Source of the DNA: Orychophragmus violaceus | Taxonomy: Eukaryota; Streptophyta; Magnoliopsida; Brassicales; Brassicaceae | Length of the DNA: 64,000 bases | Direction: 5' to 3' | Assembly: GCA_030180135.1 (NCBI GenBank) | Contig: CM058234.1 | Location: 33,638,766 to 33,702,765 of the forward strand | Shown: positions 11,603 to 23,333 of the stretch, one piece after another | How positions within the stretch are numbered: position 1 is the first letter of the stretch | Layout of the letters: each line of letters starts with the position of its first letter | Notes under the pieces: generated by a model | What the model was told of the DNA's origin: nothing | Database searches by the model: none | What the model saw: the letters and a program-made list of their open reading frames with translations, nothing else | Position numbers and translations under genes: made by a program

Positions 11603-13334
11603 CTAGGCAGTGGGTGGATCATCCAGATGAACAATGTTTCCTTCTGGAATCTTAGCTTTCACCCAATAGTGTTTCACCATTTGCCCGTTCACTGTGAACT
11701 CCTCGCCTTTGGAATTCACCAAGATAACAACTCCGTGTGGTCTAACTTCCTTGATGGTAAAGGTACTTGACCAACAAGAACGCAACTTTCCAGGAAACAA
11801 TTGTAAAAGTGAGTTATACAGAAGTACCTGGTTGTTTGGTTTGAAGCGACGTGAGATGATCTTCTTATCATGATATGCCTTTGTACGCTCCTTGTACAGC
11901 TTTGAGTTCTCATAAGAATGGTGGCAAATTTCATCCAACTCATTCAGTTGTATCAAATGCCTCTCTGCTGCAGGTTTGAGATCGAAGTTCATCTATTGGA
12001 CAGCCCATGTAGCCTTGTGCTCGAGCTCAACTGGAAGGTGACTAGATTTCCCATAGAGGAGATGAAATAGTGTAGTCCCAAGTGGCGTCTTGAACGCAGT
12101 CCTGTAGGCCCATAACGCATCAGCTTAGCAGACCAATCCTTCCTAATCTTTCCCACTGTCTTCTCCAGAATCTCTTTAATCTGTCTGTTCGAAACCTCAA
12201 CTTGTCCACTAGTCTGAGGGTGATATGGAGTAGCCACACGATGATTAACACCATGCTTCTTCAGCAACTTCTCGAATACCTTGTTGATAAAGTGAGAACA
12301 ACCATCACTTATCACAATCCTAGGCACTCTAAATATGGGGAAGATGATAGTCTTAAACAACTTAAGAACTACTGAAGAGTCATTGGTGGGACTAGCAATC
12401 GCCTCAACCCACTTAGATATATAGTCCCCAGCAACCAAGATATACTTATTCCTATAGGAAGATGGGAATGGTCCCATGAAATCGATGCCCCAGCAGTCAA
12501 AGACTTCAACCTCCAAGATAAAGTTATGTGGCATCTCATGCCTCTTGCTAATCTTCCCTCTCATCTAACAGACATCACACTACGAGACAAACAACTAATC
12601 ATCTTTAAACATTGTAGGCCACCAGAAGCCTGCTTGAAGAACCTTGGACACTGTCTTGAAAGTAGCAAAGTGTCCGGCATAATCAGAACCATGGCAGTGA
12701 TACAGCACATTCTAAACTTCAGACTCTGCGATGCAACATCTGTAGATACCATCAGAGCAGTGCTTGTACAAATAGGGTTCATCCCAATAATAGCACCTGA
12801 TTTCCCGAAGGAATTTCTTCTTAGCATAGTCGTTAAAGACTTCAGGCTCATCCTCTGCAACAAGGTAATTAGCTATATCGGCGTACCAAGGTCTAGTAGA
12901 GAGAGAACTTTGGGTAAGTGTAGCTATAAACATGTCAGCCTGACCATCCGAGCTACCTTCGTGCGTCTGCGATTGATGTCGACCAACACTGGTATTGATG
13001 TCGGTTGACATTCATTCCAATCGACCACATGACGTGGGTTTTGGTCGATTTCCGTCAATGTTTTCGAGTCCAACGTCGATCGACGTTGAGTGAGTGTCGA
13101 CCGACACCTGACTTGAAGCTCCTGAAGATTTCAGAAATCCTGCATATTCCGTCTAAAAACCAGTCTCAACCATATAGATGTTCTCTTCTGGTAGAAAATC
13201 ATCCATATGAACGTCCTCATCGATCCTAATCCGTGAAAGATGATCAGCCACACATTTTTCCACTCCTTTCTTATCTCTCACTTTTATATCGAATTCCTGA
13301 AGAAGCAGAATCCATCGGAGAAACCTCGGCTTAA
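11603..13334 (-). pseudogene. Element A pol, RNase H end and integrase, broken
   Basis: The minus-strand continuation of pol after the CACTA insertion. It begins with the end of RNase H (RFLRWILLLQEFDIKV and the VADHLSR motif, about 13195-13334). A linker with motif pairs at 12973-13015 and 13073-13110 follows. Then come the integrase zinc-binding region and the catalytic core with GIDFMGPF, ISDGCSHF and SGQVEVSN, so the three acidic residues of the DDE triad are all present. The C-terminal part ends with MVKHYWVKAKIPEG and LDDPPTA at 11603. Frame changes near 12860, 12560 and 12120 disable it. Confidence 0.8.
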
Positions 13335-13338
13335 CATC

Positions 13339-14619
13339 ACTACAAGAAATTCGCGTATTGATAGCTACCGGAAACGCTATGTATGGAACTCTGGTGCGAT
13401 ATCTGCTTGGTCTTCCTCAACCCGTATCATGTAACCCATAGCTCTAAGGTATTCTACTCCTGTGAGCTCCAACACATTGCCTCCTCGATCATTATCTGCT
13501 TCTTGTTGTGGTTGTGGGCTGAGCTTTGGTATGATTCCCATTGTCGGGAGTCCGCAAACTATGATCTTCCTTGCTTCCATTTCTTAATCAAAACGTAAAG
13601 CAACCCTAAATTAATATTTAGACAACGAAAAATTGAACTAAAACCAGAACAAATATGTCAATTACCTTTGGGAGATTAGGGAGACATCTTCTTTTTGATA
13701 TTTGTTTCAAATGATAAGAACGAATGCTCGATCAGTCATTAAACTTTGAAATGCTAAGGCTACGGATACAAATTTCTTAGAGAATTCCAGATAACCATAT
13801 GTGACAGTAAATCAGTTAAGAAATATTACCCTTGATATGAAACCCTGAATTGAAGCAAAAACCCAGAATTTATGAACCTGCAGACAGAGAAATCTATCAG
13901 CTGCTGTCTAGAAATAGTCTCGTCTAGGGTTTTTTAAAGATATCAAGAGAAAGACCTAACCTTCTGGGTGTCTGCTTCTAAACGCTCCTACTGCTCGAGT
14001 TTCTTCCTTAGTTCTTCAATCTCTGTCAAAAGCAATAGAACCGAGAAGTGAGAAAAGTATTTGTAAACTCATCAACCAGAAAGGAAACATAGAGTTCAAT
14101 ACAGAAAAAGAATCAACTTAAATTAGACACAAAACTTAGACGAATGTCAGATAAGATACCGAAAACACAGATTAGAGACGAGATGCCTAAAGAAACAGTT
14201 TAGAGATAGATGCGATTGTGCGAGAGATACAACAATAGATACCTGGAAAACGGCGAAGGACATGAAACGGCTTCAAATATTTAGATAAAAACCCTAAATC
14301 ACAGTGAATATCAATTTTAAAGGTCAGTTAGCTTGATAGAGATACATGGATATTGAGAAAGATAAAGAGATAGATAGGAATTCACCGGTGGGCAGACGGA
14401 AGCCGATGAGAGCCCACTTCGGTCGAGAGACGAGAGACAGCGAAGAGGCGAAACCCTATCTTTGGTCTGATAAACAAAAACGAAGATTCTAGATTTCTTC
14501 TCGATATATTAACACAAAGGATAAGTTTTTAAGGAATTTTGGTAAAGGCCCAATAGATTTACTATATTAAATTAACAATAATACTGAGGTTTGTAACCTT
14601 TTGGAATTTAGAGTATAAG
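13339..14619 (-). other. CACTA 3' region with possible second-gene remnants
   Basis: No confident gene. A 67-codon open frame (13377-13580, minus) and a short Glu/Leu-rich stretch near 13980-14040 (EIEELRKKLEQ, coiled-coil-like, followed by a stop) could be remnants of a second CACTA gene or of a captured host fragment. I cannot assign either. Confidence 0.3.
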
Positions 14620-14790
14620 GGATTAGAACTTAGGGTATAGGTTTTAGGGTTTAGGGTTAGGGTTAATATTTTTTTTAAAAATTTACATGTTAGATTTAGG
14701 GTATAGGTTTTAGGTTTTAGGGTTAGTATTTTTTTAAAAAAAATTTTACATGTTAGATTTAGGGTATAAGTTCTTGTTTAATTTTTATTT
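14620..14790. repeat. Telomere-like TTTAGGG repeats inside the CACTA
   Basis: Several degenerate copies of the plant telomere unit (TTTAGGG, TTAGGG, TTTTAGGG) occur in two blocks of about 75-80 bp. Each block is followed by an A/T run and ACATGTTAGA. The blocks are tandem copies of each other. This is an interstitial repeat in the noncoding part of the transposon, not a chromosome end. Confidence 0.65.
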
Positions 14791-14966
14791 TAAAGTTTAC
14801 ACTTAAAAATAAAACAAATATTTTGAACACATGTAAAATCACATAACAGAAGATAACTTTGTAAAACATAATAAAAGTCAACAGGAAATACAATATTCGA
14901 ACATCAAGATACCCACCATACTATAACAACACATAGGTTTATAAGGTAACTTCTAACATCACAACC

Positions 14967-17900
14967 TTATGTAAAAACAAGTTTATCATTAGGCCATGCT
15001 ACTGTTGTATCCAAAGCATCATTAATGCATTCAACTTCCCCATTTGGTCTCCATACTTTGGCCTCTCCATTCTTTACAACTTGAATCCATACCTTGCTAG
15101 CATCAGGCCCTAAGGGGACAAAGTGGACTTTGTCTTCCGGATTGGATGAAAGAACTTTGAGCCACATTCCTTGGTCCATATGCCAACCATATTAATTTCT
15201 CCGAATGATCTTCTGAGCTAAAAGGGATCTACAGATACAATATAACAAATGAAGTTAATAAATAACCAGATGAAAAGAGTCTAGTAGTCACTTGGATATA
15301 CGATCTAACCTTTTCTTTTACCCATTGTGAGAACCTGTCTGTATGTAATTTCCATAGAAAAGTCTCACTTCTAGAACACCTTACATCCTTTAATTGTAGT
15401 TCTTCTAAATGCATACTGTTACACAATGTCATAAGGTTAGTTCAAAACACTGATTAAAATTATAAGATAAGATATGAGACAAGGGATAAACTTACTCTAC
15501 ATATGGTTTCATCAATGCCATATTCATTAGAACATATCGATGGGCGATATCTCGCTCTCTATCAGTTAATACAACCTGAGCAGACATCTGAAATGGGCGG
15601 CCTTCAAGTATGCGGTCAGAGCATTCAATATCTTCATTCATGTTTATTGTTTCTTGAACCAGAACTGAACTTTGTAGGAACTCCATACAGAATGCAATAC
15701 ACTCTCCAGCCACATACCCTTCAGCAATACACGCTTTTGGTCTTGCATAGTTCTTCACATATGCCTTTAATGTTTTCATGTACCTATAACTCAAAGAGAA
15801 AAGCAGAAATTATGTTACTCAACTGACGCAGACAACACAAGCAAGACAGTAAGATAATTAAAAACATGAGTACCTTTCAAATGGGTACATCCACCTGAAG
15901 TGAACAGGTCCATCCAAACGAGCCTCCCTTGCTAGATGTATTGGCAAATGGAACATTATATCAAACATGGATGGGGGAAAATATCTTTCTAGTTGGAAAA
16001 ATGTCTCTACACACTCAGCCTCCAGTAATAACAACTTCTCTGGATCAACAACTCTCTGACACAACCTTTTGAAGAAGCTACAGAGTCTAATCACTGCAAT
16101 CCTAGGGCCATTTGGTAGCAATCCTCTCAAAGCAACTGGTAGGAGGTTTTGGAGAAGGACATGATGATTGTGGGACTTCAATCCACCAATCATAGGAGGA
16201 TCTAATGAAACACAGTTTGAGATATTAGAAGAAATAACCATCCGGACCTCTGAATAAACTTAACCTCTTGTAGAACTTCACTTTTTCATCCTTTCTCAAC
16301 CAATAAGCAGCTGGAGGCATAAAATTTCTCTTCCCCCCTTCTTGAATGTGTAACTTCTTCCTAATCCCCATATCTTGCAGATCTTTCCTTGCTTTCAACC
16401 CATCTTTTGACTTAACAGATTGCATCAACATAGCCAGTATAGCATCAGAAACGTTCTTCTCCACATGCATAACATCAATGTTGTGACGAACCGGCATATC
16501 CTACCAAAAATATGAAGGATTAGTTAAGAAAGGATAAACAAATGAAAAAATAAAATAACTATAATATAGAAATTTAAAATGAAAGTGCATACCTTCCAAT
16601 AAGGTAAGTCAAACAGTATGGACCGTTTCTTCCACTTCCAATTATCACTGTCTTCATCATATTCATCACCTGACAGCTCCTCATCTTCGCATTTAGCCTT
16701 CCTTTTCCTTTTTCCTTTTTTGTCTATAGATTTACCAAACTCATTTCTGAAATCCTTTAACATCTCACAAATCTCAACTCCAGTTTGAATTCTACATGCA
16801 CTTCCTTCCTCTATAGTGTTATCAAACCATTTCTTTCTTCTTCTGTATGGATGATCAGGTTTGAGCCTCTTTCTATTGCCAAATACACATGCTTATGACT
16901 GAACTTCAACCATCTAAAGGGTGTATCCTTCCCACACATATTACACGCCTGTTTCCCTTTAACTTCACATCCTGCCAATGACCCTAATCCTGGATAATCA
17001 GTTATACTCCACAGTAACACTGCCTTAAGAGTGAAATTCTCCCTCATGAACGAGTCATATACAACAATACCTTCACGCCAAAGATCCTGTAGATCATCTA
17101 TCAACGGAGCCAAGTAGACATCGATGTTATTGCTCGGTGCAGTTGGCCCAGGGATCAAAAGGGTGAGCATAATGTTCTCTGCCTTCATACACAATGTTGG
17201 GTGCATGTTGTAGTTGACTAATAATACCGGCCATGTGCTATACTTCGTGTTCTGGAGGGAGAAAGGATTCATCCCATCTGTAGAAAGACCAAGACGGAGG
17301 TTTCTTGGTTCAGCAGAAAACTCAGGCCATTTATCATTCACATTGGCCCAAGTTAGTGAATCAACTGGATGCTTCATTGTACCATCTGAACTTGCATTAT
17401 TGTAATGCCACCTCAACTCTTCAGCAACTCTTTTGGATCTAAACATCCTCTGAATCTGTCTTTTATAGGAAAATACCTAAGAACCTTCGCTTGAATCCCC
17501 TTCTTCTCCTGACCAGTGTTCTTATCCCTTTCCCATCTTGACAGATTACATCTTGGACAGCTTTCCATCTCTGCGTACTACTTCCTGTACAGGATGCAGT
17601 CGTTAGTGCATGCATGAATCATGTCGTATCCAAACCCAAACATCTTCAGGAACTTCTTCATCTCATCTGTAGAGCTCGGGAGAACATTTTCCTTAGGAAG
17701 CATCTCATGAACCATTCTCAGCAGTTGATCAAAATAATTCTCCGACATACCACTCTTAACTTTAATCCTGTAAAGCCCCATGATTTCAGATATCTTGGTG
17801 TAGTTAGAACAACTTGGATATAGAGGAGTCTCAGCATCTTCTAGCTTCTTCCTGAACTCAAACTCTTCTTTACTATCAAGATCATCATTATGATCTTCAC

Positions 17901-18225
17901 TGTGGCTACTAGGCTGTGAATCACCATAAAAAAAGGCTGTCCTAATCAAATCAAAAGCTTCAAACTCAGACCTCGGATCTTCAGATGGCTTAGCAGTTCT
18001 AATATCCCCATGCTTTCTCCAACACGGTTTCCTCTTGTATTTCTTATCCATGCCCCTAATCACTAGATGATCTACCACTGTATCTGTCGCCTGATGACAC
18101 AAATTCCGACAGCCAATGCATGGACATAATATGACACTTGGGTTACCCAGACTTGTTGCTGATGCATGCACAAAATTAGTTGCTCCTATCTGATACTCAA
18201 GGCTAGCCCTGTAACAAACAAACAT
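14967..18225 (-). pseudogene. TNP2-like CACTA transposase, broken
   Basis: A transposase of the En/Spm TNP2 (Transposase_21) type. In transcription order: a Cys-rich N-terminal association domain (CPCIGCRN, about 18120); the core with STDGMNPFSLQNTKYSTWPV, GPTAPSNNIDVYLAPLIDDL and ACNMCGKDTPF (16811-17446); a charged linker; HNIDVMHVEKNVSD (about 16480); the DUF4218-like block with LLPNGPRIAV and RYFPPSMFDIMFHLPIHL (15858-16241) continuing after a 90-bp intron into YMKTLKAYVKNYARP; and a C-terminal exon near 15179. Two introns fit GT-AG rules (15784-15873 and 16501-16592). Lesions: a stop at 17578 and single-base frameshifts near 17450, 16890 and 16240. Confidence 0.82.
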
Positions 18226-18954
18226 TAAAAACTTCTATATAGAATTCTGCAAAAAGTTGTACTTCACAAAGTAATGTAAAGAAGAAACAATTTCATACCT
18301 TGGATGCCAAACCCAAGTCTTATCCATCTTAAAACAACACCACAGCTCCACATACACTCAAATTAAACCATACCAATCAACAAAAGAAACAACAACAAGA
18401 AAAGATGATTCTGAAAGATAATTACTCACCAACTAAATTTAGGAACTCCTTTGTTCTGTTCAAATCCGTATAATCGATATTTATCTACTTCTTATCAGTA
18501 CCATATTCTAACTCAGATTTACCTTCGATGTCTGATTTTGCTTCGTTTGAGAAGTTATCACGAACCCAAGATTCCCAGGCAACTAAGATTCGAATTAGGG
18601 TTTCGATTTGGCGATAACACTGAGTAATTGAGTGAGAATTGCGAAATTAAAGCCAAGATGATGAACATGCAAGAAAGAAGAAGAGAGAGTGAGAGAATTA
18701 GAACTGAAATTTTGGCTAAGGAAAAAAATAACGTTTAGAGTTAGGCTCAGTACAAACACGGGGGAACCAAAAAATTTTTGTCCCGCTAAACATAAAAATA
18801 GCGGTTTAGTTGGAATTTTGGCCGCGTGTTTTTATTTTGTCCCGCTCAAACCATAGATGGCGTTATATATTACCAAACGCTATGTTTAATTCCAGATTTA
18901 GTCAAAGATAGCATAAACGTCAAAAACGCTATCTGGTTATGCTATCAATAATCA
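18226..18954 (-). other. CACTA 5' region (leader and subterminal repeats)
   Basis: Noncoding between the transposase start and the right terminal repeat. The outer 250 bases contain repeated CGCTAT/ATAGCG-type motifs, as expected for transposase-binding subterminal repeats of CACTA elements. A promoter for the transposase should lie here but none is distinct. Confidence 0.45.
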
Positions 18955-18971
18955 AATTTCTTGTAGTGCAT

Positions 18972-20223
18972 CATTCTTCTGCATCAAATACTTAAGTGCA
19001 AAATGGTCTGTGTTCACAACTACTTTGGATCCAATCAGATACGAATGAAACTTCTCGAAGGTAAAAACAACTGCTAGCAACTCCTTCTCAGTTGTTGCAT
19101 AGTTCTTATGCGCATCATCAAGAGTCCTACTAGAATAGTAGATAGCATGAAGCTTTTTGTCCTTCTTCTGACCAAGTACAGCTCATACTGCGTAGTCACT
19201 AGCATCGCACATAACCTCGAAAGGCAATTCCCAGTCCGGAGGCTGCACAATTGGAGCATAAATCAAAGCTTGTTTCAGCTCCTGGAATGCAGAATGGCAC
19301 TCATCTGTGAACTTAAACTTCACATCTTTGTAGAGAAGTGTAGTGAGTGGTCTAGCTACCTTGCCGAAGTCCTTAATAAACCTCCTGTAAAATCCAGCAT
19401 GTCCAAGAAAACTCCTCACTCCTTTGACTGAATCCGGCGCCTGCAGTCCTGTCATCACCTCGATTTTAGCTCGGTCAACCTCAATTCCTGCCTCAGATAC
19501 TCTGTGCCCAAGTACAATGCCATCTCTGACCATAAAATGACACTTCTCCCAATTAAGTGATTCTCCTCACATCTAGCTAGTACCTTACACAGATTATCCA
19601 GACAAGCGTGGTAGGACGATCCGTAGACAGAAGAATCATCCATACAGACCTCCATAAAGTCCTCAATCATGTCCGTGAAGATAGCCATCATGCATCTCTG
19701 AAACATCGCAAGAGCATTACACAATCCAAATGGCATTTTGCGGTATGCAAAAGTGCCATAGGGACAGGTAAATGTGGTCTTCTCCTGATCCTCTAGGTGA
19801 ATATGGATCAGAAAGAAACCAGAATAACCATCCAAAAAGCAGTAGTATGGATGATTTGCCAACCTTTCCAGCATCTGATCAATGAATGGTAGCGGAAAGT
19901 GGTCCTTTCTGGTGGTTGCATTCAACTTCCTGTAGTCAATACACATCTTTTTACCAATGATCGTCCGTGTAGGAATCAACTCATCTTTGTCATTCTTCAC
20001 CACTGTGACTCCTCCTTTCTTAGGAACCACATGAACTGGACTGACCCAATCATTGTCTGAGATAGGATAGATGATCCCAACATGCAACAGCTTCATGATC
20101 TCCTTCTTTACAACCTCTTTCAGGTTAGGCTTCAAACGCCTCTGATACTCAATTGACGACATGCTCGCATCCTCAAGGTGTATCCTATGCATGCACAAGT
20201 ATGGAGAGTTACCTGAAATATCA
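18972..20223 (-). pseudogene. Element A reverse transcriptase and RNase H (5' part), broken
   Basis: On the minus strand: WVSPVHVVPKKGG, the CIDYRKLNATTRKDHFPLPF block, MPFGLCNALAMFQRCM, a catalytic block reading CMDDSS where the family has FMDD, then GHRVSEAGIEVDRAKIEV, SFLGHAGFYRRFIKDFGK and the RNase H start EVMCDASDYAV. The frame changes near 19530 and 19190 and continues across the CACTA junction at 18971/13335. It lies directly behind the protease remnant in the usual gypsy order. Confidence 0.82.
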
Positions 20224-21300
20224 TCAAGAGAATAACCAAGACCCTTTGCGATGCTTGCACAGCTTGCTTAGCAATAAAGTGAGTTCTGCGTTATTCAAAT
20301 AAGCATTAACAATAACAGGATAAGTAGAATTCTGACCAAGAAATGCATATTTGAGGCCTGCAGGTAGTTGTTTTAGCTCAATCTTTGGAGCTTTTTCCTC
20401 GCTCCAATCTCCAAGTGTTGCAGCTTTCTGTGAAGTGCAAAACAGCTCCTCTTGAGCTACCAACTGCATCACGTGCTCACTAGCGTCCATCAGTCTAACA
20501 TACCCAGAAGTAGTGCCATCCTGAATCTCATAACTCTGCTCAGTACCCATCAAAGTGCGCTCCAAAGGGTCAGCATGATGCATCTGATAGAAAAACTCAG
20601 CAGCTAAATTGTCCACTGTGTCCACATAAAAAGTCTGTCCATCGATCGTGGGGTGTTTCAGCAGCTTATCCATGTCGAAATTCATCACAAGATCACCCAT
20701 ATTCAGCGCAATCTTCCCTCGCTTCGCATCAATGATAGAACCAGCTGTAGCCAAAAATGGTCTGCCCAATATAAGAGGATCTTGAGGCTCATCATTGTAC
20801 TGCAAGACTACAAAGTCTGTAGGAATCACACATCCACCAAATTTCACCAGTACATCCTCCAACAGACCTTCAGGGATCCTGATAGAACGATCAGCTAGAA
20901 TCAAAGAGATCCGAGTAGGTGTAAAGTTTGTCATCACCATTTGTTTAGCAACTGAGTATGGCATCAGATTGACGCTCGATCCCAGATCAAACAACGATCT
21001 CTCAAACCTATCCCTGAAGATAGTACAGTCCAAGACAAAACTTTATGGGTCCTTCTGCTTCTGCGGGATTATGTTCTGTATGACAGCACTACAGACTTCA
21101 CTAATCATCATCACACACTCCTCATCTCCCATATCAGATGTCAGCATCTGCTTGAAACATCTCTCCACCACTGGAGTAGTCTTGATAGCATCCATCAAAG
21201 GCACTGGAAGACTGAGCTTGCTCAACAGAGCTATGTATCTAGCCTTGTATCGATCGAATTTGGACTGTTTTGGGTTCCTTGGGAAGGGTACATTGGGTCT
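20224..21300 (-). pseudogene. Element A aspartic protease region of pol, broken
   Basis: On the minus strand, after MDAIKTTPVVERCFKQML, it has the retroviral-type protease motif LFDLGSSVNLMPYSVAKQ (about 20960-21010; the catalytic Asp is present) and ILGRPFLATAGS. A linker leads to WSEEKAPKIELKQLP and NAELTLLLSKL. A frame break at about 21040 separates it from the upstream part, and another near 20240 separates it from RT. Confidence 0.8.
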
Positions 21301-21559
21301 ATAGACCTTCCCATCATCAACATGAGTATTCTCTCAGCATCTGACTCCATACGTGATTGATGTTGATCGACGTTGGGTTGATGTCGGTCGACATCGATTG
21401 ATTTACCCTTTCTGTCGGGCTGATAATTGACTCTGGTCGATTTTTATTCGTCACAAGAATTCGAAGAAGCGGGTGTCGATCGACACTGGGGGTGGGGTGT
21501 CGGTTGATGAAAGTCTCTCGGCTTCAATCTCTTCTTCCTCCAATTCTTCTAACTCCACG

Positions 21560-23120
21560 AGTTCCTTAGCACTCAACTGCCTTTTGGGGACGGTTTGCAG
21601 CTATGTCCCACTCCTTAATGTTATAGCATTGCATTGATGCTTAGGATTGGTATATGTCCTTCCAGGAAGGAATCCATCTTGCCTCTTAACAGCTCCAGTA
21701 GTCTGAGCAACTTGAGTATCCAACTGTTTCACATGTGTGCTCAAAGACTCAAACTTCCCATTCAGGTCAGTGTAAAGGGCATCTATCTTCTTGTTGAAAT
21801 CCACTATAGTCTTTGTCTTTCCCTCAAGTAGTTGCTCCATCATAGCTTCCAATCTACTCTCATGTGAAGGTGCAGGAGGTGTCTGATAAGAAGAAGCTCC
21901 ATAAGTCCTCTGATAGGAGTTGTTTTGCTGAAAAGGCTTCTGAAAAGCAGGTTTTTGACCAAACCCAGAAGAGTTTTGATTGCTTGTGAAAACACTCTTC
22001 TAACCACTACCAGTGTAAAATATGTTACCTTGCTGATTTCCAAACCTGTTTCCCTGAAATCCAGACCTAGCGATGTAGTTCACATCCTCTTCCTCACAAC
22101 ACTCCTCAGCCTCAAATACCTCAACATCCTGAGCAAAGTTGACATTCTTCTTCCCAATCAGCAGGCTGTGAACAGAGTCAATCTTGTTCTTCATATCAGC
22201 TATCTGCGAGCTATCAGCTTTCCCACCAGATTTCTGCCTCTCCAAAGCCATCTTACCACATATCAACACCTCTGAAGAAGATGCCCAGCAGCTAAACTTC
22301 ATAGAATCCATGATGAGGGCAGTCTCTCTAGTACATCTTAAACCTCACACAGGCGGTGTTAAGAGGCTCTGTAGGGTCCCTGCTTGAATGTCAAAAGCTC
22401 ATGTCGAAGCTGATCAGATCGAACATCATCATAGAAGTGTATTAGGAACTTCCTTTTGACTGCATCCCAAGTAGTCAGAGTCCCAGCTGGAATCTGCTTC
22501 AGCCAATTTTCGGCTTCTCCTCCAAGATAGTGTGGGAAAATCTTGCAGTGCATGAAGTCATAGCTCACTCCATTATGCTTCATTCTAGTAACTAGAGACT
22601 CGAAGTTCTCTATGTGATCCATAAGTTGCTCATGTGGGTGTCCATGAAAGAGGTGCTGCCCCACAAGCGTGTAGTAAGAAGTCTGTAGCTCGAAGTCATT
22701 CCATGCAAAGGGAGGAGGTACAATCGCAGACCTGTTAGCATAGAACTCGCCAGGTCTGTTGTAGTCAGCTAGTGTCCTCCCAACTGGTGGATTAGGTGGA
22801 GGTATAAGTTGTGGATTAGGTGGTGGAGGTGGTGGATTAGGCTATCCATTACCTTCAGGATTGACAATATGTCGCTCAGCCTGAGGATGCTCAACAACAT
22901 TCCCATTAGCATTAATAATATGGCCCTGATCATTATATGGATTATTCTGCAAATCCCTCAGAACTCCTTCTCCATCTCGAACTAAAATCACAGCATTCGG
23001 ATTCATGGTCTTCATAGATTTCTGAGCTTTTCTGTTTGTCCTCTCAAGTCTAGCAAGCTCCTGATTTCTAAGATTCAAAAGATTCTCGTCCGGGTTGCTT
23101 CTGATGTGACGACTAGGCAA
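21560..23120 (-). pseudogene. Element A gag, broken
   Basis: Structural gag of the Athila-like type. The N-terminus RHIRSNPDENLLNL, then RDGEGVLRDLQNNPYND, a Pro-rich stretch after a stop (about 22842), then the retrotrans_gag core with HPHEQLMDHIENFESLV, LGGEAENWLKQIPAGTLTTW and HFYDDVRSDQLRHELL. A C-terminal ALYTDLNGKFESLSTHVKQL coiled region and LPGRTYTNPKHQC...TLRSG follow. No CCHC knuckle is seen. The codon aligned with the ATG of elements B and C is TTG, so the start is lost. There are several stops and frameshifts (22842, 22359, about 22000, 21601). Confidence 0.8.
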
Positions 23121-23309
23121 ACACTGAAATCAAGCCAATTCCCGCGATTGATGTCGATCAACACTAGTTGATGTCAGTCGACACTAAGAGTACATGTTCG
23201 TAGTTTCTTGCAGGAACAAAGACAAGCAAGACAGAGAGATGTCAATAACAAAGAAAAGAAAATACTTAGTCTAAATTCTAATACAAAATCTATTGGCGAA
23301 CTCAAAGAG

Positions 23310-23327
23310 TCCCCGGCAACGACGCCA
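23310..23327 (-). other. Primer-binding site, tRNA-Asp type (element A)
   Basis: The minus strand reads TGGCGTCGTTGCCGGGGA. This matches the 3' end of plant tRNA-Asp except for one C-to-T change at a CpG, consistent with deamination after insertion. It lies six bases inside the 5' LTR. Confidence 0.85.
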
Positions 23328-23333
23328 AAAACT

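Larger units (their letters stand above)
13338..18968 (-). mobile_element. CACTA (En/Spm-type) DNA transposon inserted in element A
   Basis: Terminal inverted repeats CACTACAAGAAATT at 13338 and its complement ending at 18968. The inner bases TATTGATAGC also match after a 4-base mismatch, giving about 28 bp in total. The 3-bp target duplication CAT flanks it (13335-13337 and 18969-18971). Inside is a TNP2-type transposase on the minus strand. The copy of pol it interrupts reads on across the junction in the RNase H domain, so CACTA is the last layer of a LINE, gypsy, CACTA nest. Subterminal regions repeat a CGCTAT-type motif. The transposase is dead, so the copy is not autonomous now. Confidence 0.92.

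Noticed and set aside
14620..14790. Chromosome end or healed telomere
   Set aside because: Repeats are degenerate and short, and lie in the interior of a bounded CACTA transposon.
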